Source: Punctularia strigosozonata HHB-11173 SS5 (Eukaryota > Basidiomycota > Agaricomycetes > Corticiales > Punctulariaceae). From it: a stretch of 64,000 nucleotides of DNA. How positions within the stretch are numbered: position 1 is the first letter of the stretch; every line of letters starts with the position of its first letter. Location: the NCBI RefSeq assembly GCF_000264995.1, contig NW_006767434.1, forward strand, positions 2,558,344-2,622,343, read 5' to 3'. This document shows positions 1 through 11,944 of this stretch, piece after piece. A program made the position numbers and the translations under genes. The notes under the pieces were generated by a model. That model saw only the letters and a program-made list of their open reading frames with translations, was not told the origin of the DNA and ran no database searches.

Positions 1-417
1 GTTAGACTTGGCGTAAAGTCTGTCGTTGTAGTCTAGGCTGTGTCGTGTGACTTAGGCGTGAGAGTTCGGACTCTAGACGCACTAGGTCGAGTGTGGTGGG
101 TTGTTGTAGGTAGCGGTGTCTTAGTTCTTAAGTCTAAAAGGCCGTAACCGAACCGTCAATCGTTATAGCGCTAAGGGCGTGTATAACAGATGGACGAGCT
201 GAAGTCCATCGACTTCAGCTAGCGTCTTATATACTACTATACAAGTACTGTACTAGAACCTTCCAGTACCTACCATAACGTTCTATACTATTCTACAATG
301 TTCCTTATGAGTCACAGTCGAGTCATAACCTGAGTCACTACAAGTCCTAGAACCTTCAGGCGTATTCCAGCGCCTTCTACAAGGTTCTACTCTATTCTGC
401 GTGTCATTACTAAGCGT
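1..417. repeat. Non-coding, repeat-like left edge
   Basis: No open frame here resembles a protein. The stretch is richer in A+T than its neighbours and carries several variants of a short motif around 'ctagaacctt' and 'aaggttct', plus a perfect 10-bp inverted repeat with a 4-base loop at 197-220. It begins exactly where homology of the adjacent ComA-like gene stops. It may be the end of a mobile element, but no terminal repeats, target duplication or element protein are visible in the window, so the family cannot be named. Confidence 0.3.
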
Positions 418-1201
418 TCATGACAACTGGATCCCGACCTCAGGTTTAGCCTTCATGCCATACTTGGTGACGAGAGCTATCAACTCGGCCCAATCCTTCG
501 TCGGAATCGACAAGAAGCCAGATGAAAGTTCAACGACGTCAAATCTGCATACATATGGGGTTAATGGAATCCCCCACATGCAATAAAGACCTTATACCCC
601 ATGTCGCGGCACGTTTTCACGTATTTTTCGACAACATTATTGTTCCCAGCGGATGCTGCTAGCACGCGTTCGATGTAGCCGCCAGTAGACACATACGTAT
701 CGTGTCTGCATAAAACATCGTAAGTAATATGTATGCCTCAGATTTCGGATACTTACTTGTGTGCTACATCTATAAGCGCTTTCAGTCGGTCTTCCGGCAT
801 GAGACTAAATGCACCTCCAGCAAATTTGACACCGTCAACATATTCGCCTGTAGTATTAGCTCAGTCACCGCTCCTGCCCATACGCAGCTGTCCAACCAAC
901 CCCAGTCGCCGAGGAGTTCGTCTAAGTATGTCTTTGTGACGGGCGCGTAGTAAGGACCCCGAATCTCGGTGATGCCAGACTCGCGCGATTTCATGCCTAT
1001 GGAGACGTCAGAGAGAGCATGATGTGTAGGAATAGTCGATCACGTACTGAGGCCCGTTCCCGCATTCTTTGGTTTCAGAGCCAAAGAATTGGCCGGCAAG
1101 AACGAAAAGGGGGTAGCAGGCGTCGTGAGCGTCGGGGTCGTCGTACTGAAGGCGCGAACTCGGGCAATCACGCTAGTTTGCTTTCCGAGAGCTCTCAGCA
1201 T
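418..1201 (-). CDS. ComA/phosphosulfolactate synthase-like protein, C-terminally truncated
   Basis: Five exons (1201-1048, 996-901, 847-757, 705-598, 544-418) join in phase to 191 residues. The first ~45 residues, starting MLRALGKQTSVIARVRAFST, are basic and hydroxylated like a mitochondrial presequence. Then comes the ComA barrel signature: a TEIRGPYYAPV segment, a VDGVKFAGGAFSLMPED segment, YVSTGGYIERVL, and VVELSSGFLSIP. The family normally continues after PEVGIQ with a Gly-rich loop and roughly 80-100 more residues. Here only LS and a stop follow, and repeat-like sequence begins. The biochemical role of fungal members is not established; the archaeal enzyme adds sulfite to phosphoenolpyruvate. 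The gene looks 3'-truncated and is probably non-functional, unless a distant exon lies outside the window. Confidence 0.7.
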
Positions 1202-1691
1202 GTTGTCACTGTCGTGTTCCAACGATAAGTGTGCTCGACGGCGCCGACACTGGCACGCATACCCACAGCAGCTGTGGTGCACGGTGACGCAACACATTGA
1301 CGTTTCGTGGCTCAAGTCTGCGGGTCCTAGGATATCCTCTGCGAATTCCTTTCATCCGGATCCCGAGAATCGGTCAAATTTATCACGGAGGGAATATTGT
1401 CGATTGCCGTTGCATGAGGCTGCATGAGGTATGATAGAATGATTGTCCAAAAGGAATGCGCGTACACATATACATCGATGAGGTCACATGACTCTATTGA
1501 GGTGAAGAAATAAATGTTGAAATGCGTGTATGAGAAGCCGATGATGAACGAGGGGATGGGGGAAAGATATCGGTAGATAGGCTGGGCGGAGTAACCATCA
1601 ACGTACGACAAAAAAGTTGCCGACGAGGTGATGAGGTATGGCACGACAGAGAACGGAGGTACGCGTGATAGGAGATCGATCCACGCATCCT
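1202..1691. other. Intergenic, upstream of the ComA-like gene
   Basis: This stretch lies between the start of the ComA-like gene and the stop of the next gene, both on the minus strand. Reading it in all frames gives only short, compositionally unconvincing ORFs. I see no gene or clear promoter element. Confidence 0.5.
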
Positions 1692-4600
1692 TCACGGACC
1701 TGGAACGCGATAACCAGGAATCAGCTTGCTAAGATCCACGGGTGAAGGTGGAGTCACGCCCGCGGCTACGCAAGCGTTGATGGTTTGCTGTTTGATAGTC
1801 TCCATCCGTCTGCGAAGGACTGCAACTCGTCAATCGTGCGACGCCGAAGTGCAGAGACCGACTTACTTGGAGAGGGGAATAGAGCATACAGATACTCGAT
1901 AGGCTCCAGCATACCTTTGCAGACCTCTAGCGCAACCAAGAGGGAGTGATCGTACGACCATAGCGTCAATGCGCTGCGATATTGTTAATGAAATGCGTAC
2001 TATGTGGCCACCGAGGGGCTTACCGAGAAACCTGGCCTATAAACCAGTACACGAAGAAAGGGCGGAGGGCGAGGGCAGAAGACGCGAATCCCGTCACTTG
2101 ATGTAGATTGAACACGACGTTCTTCGACACGACGACCTGGCGTGAGACTAGGGAGCTGATCAGCAAACAAGGAACACGCGAGCTTCGAGAACGAAGACTT
2201 ACGCCATTCTTGTGCTTTCGCGCGTGGAGCAAAACCACTGAACGTTCGCGAAATCAGCAACTGTGTGCAGTAAAGATAAGATACATACCTGAACACTTGC
2301 GGGATGAAACGTTGATAATCGTATGATATGCACATCCGAGTGCTGAAGGTAATGAATCAGTGGGTAAGCGCAGTGGGGGTGAGGCTGTGCGCCCTTACTT
2401 GAACAGGATTTCGCGAGCGTGATACATGGATGACTTCTCAATTTCACAGGTGTGTCTATTCAGCGCCTCCTCGATGGCTTCGGTCTCCAACCAGGTGCTC
2501 ATAGCGTATTGCGCCTTCTCTGTGTCCGACATAGACGTGTCACCCCTTCGACGTACGCATTGGCTCCAGAGCAGACTAGCACGATCTGATAGCGCCCATA
2601 TTGTGTCCGGCCCTTGATCGCCGTAGGGTTGCAACGACTCTCCCGAGAACATCACGGCAAACTGTATTCACAATTACGTAAGTGTCAACGGACAATCGAG
2701 TAATGAATATGCGTATAATACGCACATTGGCTGGGTCCGCCATGAAGAGGTCCGAGCTCCTGAAACGACTCGCGTGCTCGAAGCTAGCATGGGATGCAGT
2801 GAGCGTCGCCGACGTCCAACAAATCCGTCTGCACTCCTCGCGACGTATCTCGGACTCGGACCAACGCGAATCCCACGCCGGCGTGTTAAGCCACAAAGGA
2901 GTATGCTCTCGTGCGCCTTCCCAATTCGCGCCGAGAGTCAGAACGGCGCATCTGCACCCACGCGTAGCTGCTACCGTTACAGGACGCAACGGCGTCGCTA
3001 GGGACCGCGCGTGAGGTGACAATTGGTGTTGAATATTCCTTTGCGATGCAATGGGAGAAGCGATGTGTTGCCGCTGTTGGGTCTGTTGCTGTACAGCGTC
3101 GATATCCACGGAGGTGAGTGCAAGTGTCCGAATCAGGCCGTCCAGCACCTTCATAGCCGAAGCGGCACGCTCTTTCGTCCCCCACGGGTGCGGGCACGAT
3201 TCAAACATGGCTATCAGCTAGGAAGAACATGAGCAGAAGTCCAAAGAATGGACGGGTTTGCATACCCAGGCGGCCTGGACGAGCGATACGTCCAGCCATC
3301 CAGCATTGATGCTTGCCTCTAGTGCACCCTGGGCTTCTTCCCTCAGGCGCAACGCTTTCTCTCGACCTTGCCGTCCTTTGCGGATCTCCGAGCTTTGGAT
3401 GAGGGTAGAAACCGCGAGTAAACTCAGTATCAAGCTCGGCTGCATGAAGGCTCGGGAGCTCGAATCGAAATAGGCAGCGAAGAAGCGCGGAACATGCAGG
3501 AACGAGAACCAGTAATTGGAGGATCTGAATATGAATCGCAGATCCATCGTGATCTCCGTCGCTGCGGCATTACGTTGAGAGGCCGTCATCATCGGCAGAC
3601 CAGGGACACGACGGAACTGTTCTGGCGCGTAGTAGAGCTCGACGAGGGCGTCCCACCACGTCTTCCGTGCGAAGTTGAGCGACGGGTCGAATGCTATGCC
3701 AGATATATCGGCCGGCTGGGTAACATAGCCTGTATAGCTATCCTGGCTTGCGTCGTCTTCCTCGTCGTACAGCTTCGCACCAGGCACCCCAGGAAGGCCG
3801 TAACCGACGACGAAAGGAGGATAGTACACATGCCCGGTAGCCTGTATAGGTCCGCGGTCACTTGTCAGGACCGATGGCAAAGTCTGCGTGTTCGGGGTTC
3901 GCCCGTACGACGTTGTTGTTGATGTAGCCGAAGCCATCGACAGGGTTGACGAGGATAAGGTGGCGAGCGTAGACGGAGGAGATGTCGACGAGGATAACGC
4001 CGACAGTGGCGCAGCGTACGCCGACCTCGGCGCTGGGGGAGATGGGATCGTGACATGCAGCCGAGGCGGCGATGGAGGTCGGATGATGGGCGCGGGTTCA
4101 CCGACTGGTGGGGATAATGACTGTCCGTCTTTCTGGTACGGTGTCTTGTCCTCCGGCTTGCGTCGTCTTCTGCGCACTGGACCAGGTTCGCCCTCGCTTC
4201 TGCTTACGCGCTGCCTCGCTCCGGGGTCTCGATCCGGTCCACGACGTTTCGGGACGGCGTCGTACGAGCACTCGGGCTCGGGCTCCTCGTGTGCTTTCTC
4301 CCTCTCCGCAGCGCGCTTTGAGCAGTTATAGCAATTCGGTCGAGCACCGTCGCAGCGAACCTTGCGGTTGCGGCTGGCAGGGTGTCGATGAGCGCACACC
4401 CCTCGGTCAACCATCCCCACGGTGACTCACCATTGCACGCACGCTAGGAACACTCGTTGGCGAGGTTTCCCTTGCGTCGTCGGTGGCTGACTGTCGTCCA
4501 AGGCGATGCGCTCCCTTATCTTCTTCTTGCGAGGTTTGCTGGGCGCCTGCTGCCTGCCATAGCTCTGCGAAGCATCCGCTGCGGGTGGGACGTATCCTGC

Positions 4601-4747
4601 GGGACCGAGCGAGGTGGCCGGATGGTGGTGTTCGGGGACGAACCAGCTGGTGTCGAGCTCGCCTTGCTGGGCAGCGACGACGGCGGACGAGGCGTAGGAC
4701 TGGGGCTGGGGATGACGCGCGTGCGGGTACGGGTGCAATTGGGACAT
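1692..4747 (-). CDS. Zn2Cys6 fungal transcription factor
   Basis: The start ATG is at 4747. Exon 1 (4747-4431) ends inside the zinc cluster and exon 2 starts at 4373. Together they give ACVQCRNRKVRCDGARPNC followed by YNCSKR, and the last Cys comes after an expanded Glu-rich loop ending in ECSYD. That is the CX2CX6C...CX2C pattern of a binuclear cluster, with a longer than usual final spacing. A Pro/Ser-rich linker follows. Later exons (about 3208-2576, 2655-2395 and onward to about 1692) carry a middle-homology-like region with RREECRRICWTSATLTAS, as in fungal_trans regulators. The last exon seems to end PGYRVPGP at 1692. Exon boundaries between 2.4 and 1.7 kb are the least certain. The target genes are unknown, and there is no metabolic gene cluster beside it. 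Confidence 0.8.
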
Positions 4748-5558
4748 GGTTCAGTGGCCGTGGCGGCGTGGCTACGCGGTTTAAGTGCAGCGGCGTCATA
4801 CGTGCGTGCGACCTCGTTAGCACAATGCCGCCCCCCTTTCTGCTGTTATCTTCGGCCAGGCCTGCCTGCTGGCAACCAATCGAAGCTTTCTCCTGCGTTC
4901 TTGCATGGAAGTGTCCTTTTCGAGCTTAGCCCTGGAAGACCGCCAGCGCTTGACGTCGAACCTGAGGGGGCCATCGCCATAAGCATTTCTGGCGATATCG
5001 TCAAGTCAACGTAACATGCCTGAACGTCTTGATGACAATGCATAGTCGAACCTCGTCTGGCTGGACGTCGCAGGACCGCCCGTGCTGGATCCCCGATTGC
5101 AAGTTCACGCAACGTTGCCAATTGCACCGCTCAACGCTTCTGAATTCAAATTCGAATCTGGCTCAGTCAGGATCTACTTACTCGTACCGACATCACTTTC
5201 AATCATGAACACCACTTCGTTATGTGACATCGAGGATCGCGTCGACCATCGAAGCGCCATTTTATGCGCTCTCGGTTTCGATCCAACCGCGAGCTAGGCA
5301 GCTTCGACCGTCGCGTAAAGGGGTTGCGTAACAACCAAGAGTAGAATTTCCTAGATCCCTACGGCACAAACCGATGCGACCAGTTATCGAAGTCACGGAG
5401 TGCAACCCCGACCAGTTTTAGGTATGCGCTTGCTGCTTCTTTGGCGGTAAATCATGCGCATCAGCAGATTCCCGCTCATATGACCTATACAAAAGACACA
5501 CGGAACTGTTGGTATACCGTACTTCGATTATCGTGAGTGTCCAGTAGTTACTACTGGG
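4748..5558. other. Intergenic
   Basis: This is the upstream region of the Zn2Cys6 gene. Short ORFs exist on both strands but none has convincing protein character or splice continuation. Nothing further was recognised. Confidence 0.5.
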
Positions 5559-6901
5559 CTATGTAAGAAGGAAGCTGACATCACTCGTCTCCAACCGGAA
5601 GATCGCAAGCACCGGATAGCGCTCGCAACGACGGCCAAACGCCTTCGGGCAGTCGCTCTTTATGCGCTCGATCTCCTCGTGAATGTCACCCGGGTTTGGA
5701 TCTTGGGCATCGCCTCTGGAGTTCTCCTCGACTTCGATCCTCGAGCTTGTCGGACATACGCTAGAGAGATACCCGGAGGACCCGGAACCTGTCCTGACGA
5801 AGACATCGTACGACTTCATGTATTTTGGCACTCATCGAATTACCATTAACATCGCCTCGTCGTGGCGACGATTTGTGGCGAGGACACGACGCACATGCAT
5901 GAAAACAATAAGCAGAGTGATCGACTAGGCCTAGGCAACTTGCACCCTGGCGACGGTCATTTAGACGAAATAATATTCATCGACGCGCGCCAACCTCGTG
6001 TCATCGTAGACTTTCTCGCCCCAACTATATGTAGGGTTTATTGAGTAAACGCAGGCGCAGACTCTCCCAACAACAACAACTCAACGTTCTGGATTGCGTT
6101 GTGAACACGGAGAACGTAAGAACCAGAGGTGTGCGAGGTGTGCCTGGTTCTCGAGGCTTTCCATCGACCACCGAACCGCGGGCTTCCTCAGGTCGCGCAT
6201 GAAAGACGGCTGCGGGTGCCTCGCGCCCTTCGTTCAGGAATGACGTGCTTATGCATGGCAAGTACCGGCCCGTCCCCATTACCGTACACGGCTCGCCACG
6301 GCTCGGACCCGATTGTGAGATTCTTCCAGTGGATGCCGGCTTCTTGTCCTCCAATGAAAACGACCAGATATTTCTGTGAGCGAAGGACACATCATTCTGC
6401 ACCGGAAGACATACCATCCAGTCGCCGGCGTGAACAACTCCCTCTTTGATCATCATCGAGATGTTTGCCGAGGCGAGCCCGCCGACGATACCGCTGCCGC
6501 TCCTGAACATGTAGACCTCCGGATCGTGTGAAGTGAGGCGCAGCAGGAACAAATAGGCGGAGAGGCATGGCCCGCACGCACAAGAACCGGTCATCCTGTT
6601 CGTATCCTACATGGGCTTCGGATTTCGCCGTGGAGAATGATGAGCCGAGCATACCATGGAGGATGATGTTTCATGCGCCTCTGGCAGGAGACGAGGTCAA
6701 CCCGCCAGGGCTGCTCCGATGGTCGACGAAGCCACTTGTGAACGTACAAGATCAACGAGGACACGCACAGACCGCTGGATTCCCCGGTAAGCTGAAGATT
6801 GTGACCGACCGATGGACATGTGGTGCAGCTGTGTTCCCAGTGTCGACGGCCGAAGGCACGGCCAACTCTGCCATCACTGCCTGTACGCCACTAGTCTTCA
6901 T
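5559..6901 (-). CDS. Unresolved minus-strand gene or gene remnant
   Basis: I do not recognise this one. Protein-like stretches appear in changing frames. Near 6901 an ATG opens MKTSGVQAVMAELAVPSAVD. At about 6560-6380 there is VYMFRSGSGIVGGLASAN and then GVVHAGDWMVCLPVQND. At about 6360-6250 there is VFIGGQEAGIHWKNL and then IGSEPWRAVYGNG. An open block at 5831-5559 may be the 3' end. The frame changes could be introns, but I could not find a full set of phase-consistent splice sites, so the exon structure and even the functional status are open. No domain was identified. Confidence 0.25.
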
Positions 6902-6913
6902 CTCTGCACCCGA

Positions 6914-8994
6914 CTATTCTAGTACTCCTTGAAGGTAGTCGTGTATCCACTTGGGTATCTTGCCGAAGAAGCGGCGCGGAAGCCTCCAGGCTCGTATTCT
7001 GCATCCGTGAGGGAGACAACGTCATGCAGCCCATCCAGTACAGGCAGAAAACAGGTAGGGGTCATGGCTATTTGGTATCGATGATGAGCTATGTCGAGCG
7101 TCGTGTGCCGGATCATCAAGTTGACCTAGTATCGCCAAATCTTTTCCTGTTGTGATGATGCCCACGCGTATTCAACCACTGACAACAATCTGCGTTGCGC
7201 CCACACTAATCAGAGATAGGAGATGATGGGAATGAGAAAGAGTTCCTGCGTTCAACATGAGATCACCTCGCCGTAATCTTCCCCAGCAAGTCTGCGTTCG
7301 GCCCAAGGTGCTACTTGCGACGTCAAGACCACGATGCTTGGCCCGGAACCGTCTTCGTCCACGAAAGAGGCGTATTCGCTGCGGACGCACGCGTCCAAGC
7401 AAGCCATGCAATGACCTGGGACCGTCGAAGCGGGCACAGGAAACAGAGCGCCGGTCATGATCTCGTTAGCTCACGTTGTCCGGCGTGTCTTCGTCGAATC
7501 CAGGCGGAGGGTCGCCAGAGGCTATTGAACCGATCACGCGCAGTTGCACTGGTCTTGACGGGGATGCCGGCGAGGTGTACGAGCTGGTTACGCAGAAGTC
7601 GTCCATGATCGGGTCGTCAAATGGGGTCGTGCTATGGTGCGGTGGACCGCGCACGCCAGGACGCTCCCAACAGACATTGTGATAGCGATGGACCCCTCGC
7701 GGCTAGTGTTGGTAAATGCGATAAGTGCAGAATCGACGTTTCCTTCGCATGTTGAAGACGCCAAGTCTTCGAGAATATTGAGGGCAACCACGTATGTAAA
7801 CTTCTGAACTGGCATGGGGGGAGAAAAAAGGTTGCGAAACATGCAAGAACCCGAGGTTCGTATTGTTGTTATCGCCAGCGTCCGAACCGGCGACCACCAT
7901 GACGAGGTCCGAAGGCCGCAGCTGCGGCCCCTCAGACACTGCTCGTTCCCGCCTCGAGAGCGGATTCTGCGTAGCCGTGAGCAACCGCTGGATACTGGCG
8001 CACTAATACCCAGACAAAATGGCATGACATCGCTTCGGTGCGCATGGACTGAATCGTTTGTCTTGACACCCGAGCAATCCTTGGGCCGATGCTGGCGGAT
8101 ACGGATAAAAGTGATCTATGAGAGAACAGCCTACGAGCCCGTATGAGACGTTCGTGAATCACTACGGAGAACAGCCAAGCCAGGCACATAGCGACAGCGG
8201 AGATGTATCGAGCGTCTCCGAATTTCTGCTTCTTTCGTCGGGAATTGGCGCTCGAAATCATTTGTAGGATACAGAATGAAGCTGCAGCACGTCCGTAGGG
8301 CATGCCACGGTCAGCTCGTGGTGGTAACGACCAAGCTCCGCATCCGACGCGCGCTCCCAGGCTGAGCCGGTCAGCGGCCCGGCCCGAGCAAGCTTCTCAC
8401 TGACATCGTCACTTGTGTTCGGCGTTCGTTTCGTCCGACATCGACGCGCAGGATTCGAGCTGCCCCCGGCCTTCCACTTCCGCGCTAGCGATGCCAACAT
8501 GCTTCACAGTATTGGCCCTCGGACGTGCTGCTGCTAACCACAGCATTCTTCAAGCTCCCAATGCCGGCTGCATTTCGACACTCGGATTCAGGTCGAGCCT
8601 GTATGCCGCATTCCACCCTCCGGATACCGAAACGGGGCAAATTGGAATCGTCTCTGCGTCACCGTGACACGACTCCTATGAGAACTGTACAGACGGGCGC
8701 TTCAACCCGCACAAGCGCATAGCAACCCAACGACGGCGCGGACCCCAGACTGGTCGAACCGGCGAACGGCAGATCCTGCATGTAACCACCCGACATTGAT
8801 GCGTTGCTGTACCTCTCCGACGCACGACCAGAATATGTCAGAGATCCCGACTGCGTACACGATCCCTCAGAGGTGACGCGCCGATTCTGCCTACGTCGAC
8901 CTATGGAAATGCGGAAATGCAACTCACGCTCCCTGGTCGAAAATTCAACGAATTTCCAGGCGGCGACAATCGTGTCATTGTTGCCTTCCGCCAT
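6914..8994 (-). CDS. Unresolved multi-exon gene, function unknown
   Basis: Several stretches read like real exons: an ATG at 8994 opening MAEGNNDTIVAAWKFVEFST; EGPQLRPSDLVMVVAGSDAG near 7940; TYVVALNILEDLASSTCEGN near 7780; QLRVIGSIASGDPPPGFDED near 7520, with a good donor, then a GHCMACLDACVRSEYASFVD exon at about 7400; and a natural-looking C-terminus FFGKIPKWIHDYLQGVLE with its stop at 6914. I could not connect them all in phase and recognise no domain. It could be a fast-evolving orphan gene or a decaying one. Confidence 0.35.
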
Positions 8995-9469
8995 TTATGC
9001 TCCTTTCCGAACGGGTTTTGGGAGGTAAAAGCGGAAGGAGGCATTGCTCGCATACTCCCGCGTCCTGAACGGAATAGCGCAGTGATGTGCCTTCACGCTG
9101 TTACAAGCACTGCCTAGTACTCCGGGGCAAGTCGACGAATGTGGGAGGTTTCGTCGTACCCGCCCCTCTGCTGCACAGTGGTGGCGGCGCCTCATCACCT
9201 TTGACATCTGGTTGCGTCGGGAGATACCACTCTGGCGGTGCTTCTTCTCCACGCTTCTTCATCCCGACGTCGGGACCGGGCATACTTCTGTGATCCCCGG
9301 TCCGCCTCCAGAGAACGGATCTCTGGGCGGCGCAACTTGACGAGGCAATGCTTCCCGCCGTGCTCCAGGCAATATGGAACAGCAAATTCGGACGTTCGTT
9401 ATTGGTGGAACTATGCTCGCAGTCCCCTGAGTCGCTCCCATCCCTCGCGATGACGGCGGTTTGAGGAGG

Positions 9470-9476
9470 TATAAAA
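9470..9476 (+). promoter_or_regulatory. TATA box of the manganese peroxidase gene
   Basis: TATAAAA lies 91 bp upstream of the start codon at 9567, a normal distance for fungal TATA-driven secreted peroxidase genes. I did not find a convincing metal-response element (TGCRCNC) in the nearby 400 bp by eye. Confidence 0.6.
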
Positions 9477-9566
9477 CGTGGGGATGCAAGTAGTTGGGAG
9501 CCTCAGAACACCCAGGTTCTCTAGTTCAGCATTCGCCTTGCCAAGTCTTTTCTCTCAGACTTTCCA

Positions 9567-10833
9567 ATGGCGTTCACATCTTTCTTTGCTTTCGTCATAC
9601 TCGCCGCGGTCGCCTCCGCTGCTCCTGCCAACCAAGCTGGCGTATGCCCCGACGGCACCCACGTATCGAACAAGGCGTGTTGCGCTTTCATTCCTGTAAG
9701 CAGACATACTTCAGTACTGTTTGCGCATGAATAATTATTCCCCTCATAGCTCGCGCAAGATCTTCAGCAAACCGTCTTCCAGAATGAGTGTGGCGAAGAT
9801 GCTCACGAGGTCATCCGCTTGACTTTCCACGATGCGATTGCCATTTCCCAGAGGCAAGGTCCTAAGGCGTGAGTTATCGTCTTTATATCCGCTTTTGTCC
9901 TGCTCACCGGGCTCATCTCGTAGTGGTGGAGGCGCGGACGGTTCAATGTTGCTTTTCCCTCGCGTTGAGCCTGAGTTCCACGCCAACGACGGTATTGACG
10001 ACTCCGTCAACAACCTTATCCCTTTCCTCGCCAAGCACCCGGTCAGCGCTGGTGACCTCGTTCAATTCGCCGGCGCGGTCGCGCTCAGCAACTGCCCCGG
10101 TGCCCCGCGCCTCGAGTTCTTGGCCGGTCGACCGAACCACACCATTCCTGCGGTTGATGGCCTCATTCCCGAACCACAGGACAGCGTCGACAAAATACTC
10201 GCACGCTTTGAGGACGCCGGCAATTTCTCGCCATTCGAGGTCGTCTCACTCCTCTCTTCGCATTCCGTCGCCCGCGCGGACAAGGTGGACACCACGATCG
10301 ACGCAGCTCCGTTTGATTCCACGCCCTTCACCTTCGACACCCAGATCTTCCTCGAGGTGCTCTTGAAGGGCGTAGACTTCCCCGGGACAAACAATAACAC
10401 GGGCGAAGTCTCCTCCCCTCTCTCCAAGCACTCGGGCAACGATACAGGGGAGCTGCGCCTTCAGTCCGACTTCTTGCTTGCGCGTGACCCGCGCACTGCC
10501 TGCTTCTGGCAAGGCTTCGTGAACGAGCAAGACTTCATGAGCAGCTCTTTCAGAGCGGCCATGGCTAAGCTCGCCGTCCTCGGTCACAACCGCAACGACC
10601 TCATCGACTGCTCCGAGGTCGTTCCCGTCCCCAAGCCCGCCGTAAAGAAGCCCGCGACGTTCCCTGCCACGAAGACCAGGAATGATCTCGACAAGTTGAC
10701 CTGTAACAAGCCCTTCCCTGCCTTAGGCACCGACCCTGGCCCCACTGAGACGCTCATCCCTCATTGCCCGGACGGTGGCCAGTTCTGCCCCTCCGTGCAG
10801 TTCGACGGTCCGGCCACGGGCTCGTCATCTTGA
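9567..10833 (+). CDS. mnp: Manganese peroxidase (class II secreted heme peroxidase)
   Basis: Three exons (9567-9695, 9750-9868, 9924-10833) give 385 residues. The signal peptide is [20 protein letters not shown]. The protein oxidises Mn2+ to Mn3+ outside the cell, using H2O2, in lignin breakdown. The distal site has R66 and H70 (in [13 protein letters not shown]); the proximal heme ligand is H196 ([12 protein letters not shown]). The three Mn2+ ligands are all present: E59, E63 and D202. S191 stands where lignin and versatile peroxidases carry the exposed catalytic Trp, so this is a true MnP. The C-terminal tail [11 protein letters not shown] supplies the extra disulfide typical of MnP. It closely resembles Phanerochaete chrysosporium MnP1 along its length but has only two introns. 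Confidence 0.95.
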
Positions 10834-11094
10834 GCGTATGTGCTACAAGCGTTCACTCATTCGTTTGACTTTTTATTCGGGCGTTCTTCCGTGGCGATAT
10901 GCTGCTAACGTATAACCTTCCTTGAACATTCGTAGTCGTGAACATTATATTATTTCCGTCGGCATGTATGTCGCGCATGGCTAACGCTGTATCGGCTTAG
11001 CTATAATATTATTTTGTTAATGATACATATTGATGTTGTGATCTGGTTGCCATAGCTCGAACTTCCCCTTGCTAGGTGCGTGAGGTCGACACGT
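10834..11094. other. Convergent 3' region
   Basis: 261 bp between the stops of the manganese peroxidase (plus) and the PNPO gene (minus). It is A+T-rich and serves as 3' UTR space for both; no gene is seen. Confidence 0.5.
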
Positions 11095-11944
11095 TTACGG
11101 CGCAAGCCTCTCAATCTTCCACTGCGGTGCATCGTCCGATGATCCTTCAACGCGCGTATACCGCACGCGATCGTGCAATCGTGAAGGCCTCCCTGCCCAA
11201 AATTCGATTTCGCTAGATCCAGGAAAATGTTAGCATCGTCGACAGCGTCATGACTGCTGGAGGTACGCACTCTGGTACAATCCGCCATCCTCCCCAGAAT
11301 TCGGGCGTTGGCACCTCGACGTTTTCTTCACTCTCTGCTCCAAAACGCGTTTTAACCTTGTCCAAACGTGATGACACCTCTCCCTCTCCGACCACCTTGC
11401 TTTGTTGACTCGCCCAGGCACCAAGACGACTGCCGATCGGCCGGGATTTAAAATACGCTTCGCTCTCTTCCCTGCTCACTTTCTCTGCCCGGCCTACTAT
11501 CCGAACTTGTCTATGGACTTCCCTCCAATAGAACGCTAACGCAGCATGAGGGTTGGAGTCTAGTTCCTTCGACTTTCGAGACGTGTAGTTGGTGTAGAAC
11601 ACGAAACCCCGAGCGTCGAGTTGCTTGAACAAGACGAAACGAGTTGAAGGGATTCCATCGCTCGTGCAGGTCGTGAGCGCCATCGCCTCGGGCTCGGATA
11701 CTAACGGTTGGGCATCGATGAACCACGAGTGAAACTGGTCTAGAGGAGACGGTGCCACCGATACAGGCGAGAGCGGAACGGACGCGAGGTATTGGTGATG
11801 AGATGTGATCTGGATGGTGTTCGCCGCCGCCTGCGGTGGTGCGGTGGATATTACAACATCCATTTTGAACATTCGCTGGTGTTGAAACAAGAGAGGGACA
11901 GTTGAAGCGCGAGTCACAAACCGTCGAGCGCAGGATCGTATCAT
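11095..11944 (-). CDS. PDX3: Pyridoxamine 5'-phosphate oxidase
   Basis: Two exons (11944-11271, 11212-11095) with a 58-bp intron holding a GCTAAC branch site give 263 residues. The enzyme oxidises pyridoxine- or pyridoxamine-5'-phosphate to pyridoxal phosphate with FMN. Family signatures are [20 protein letters not shown] (FMN-binding), [31 protein letters not shown], and, across the splice, [18 protein letters not shown] near the C-terminus. The chosen ATG gives [14 protein letters not shown], which looks like a mitochondrial presequence. In-frame ATGs also exist at 12073, 12010 and 11863, so a cytosolic form starting at 11863 (236 residues) is possible. Confidence 0.92.
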
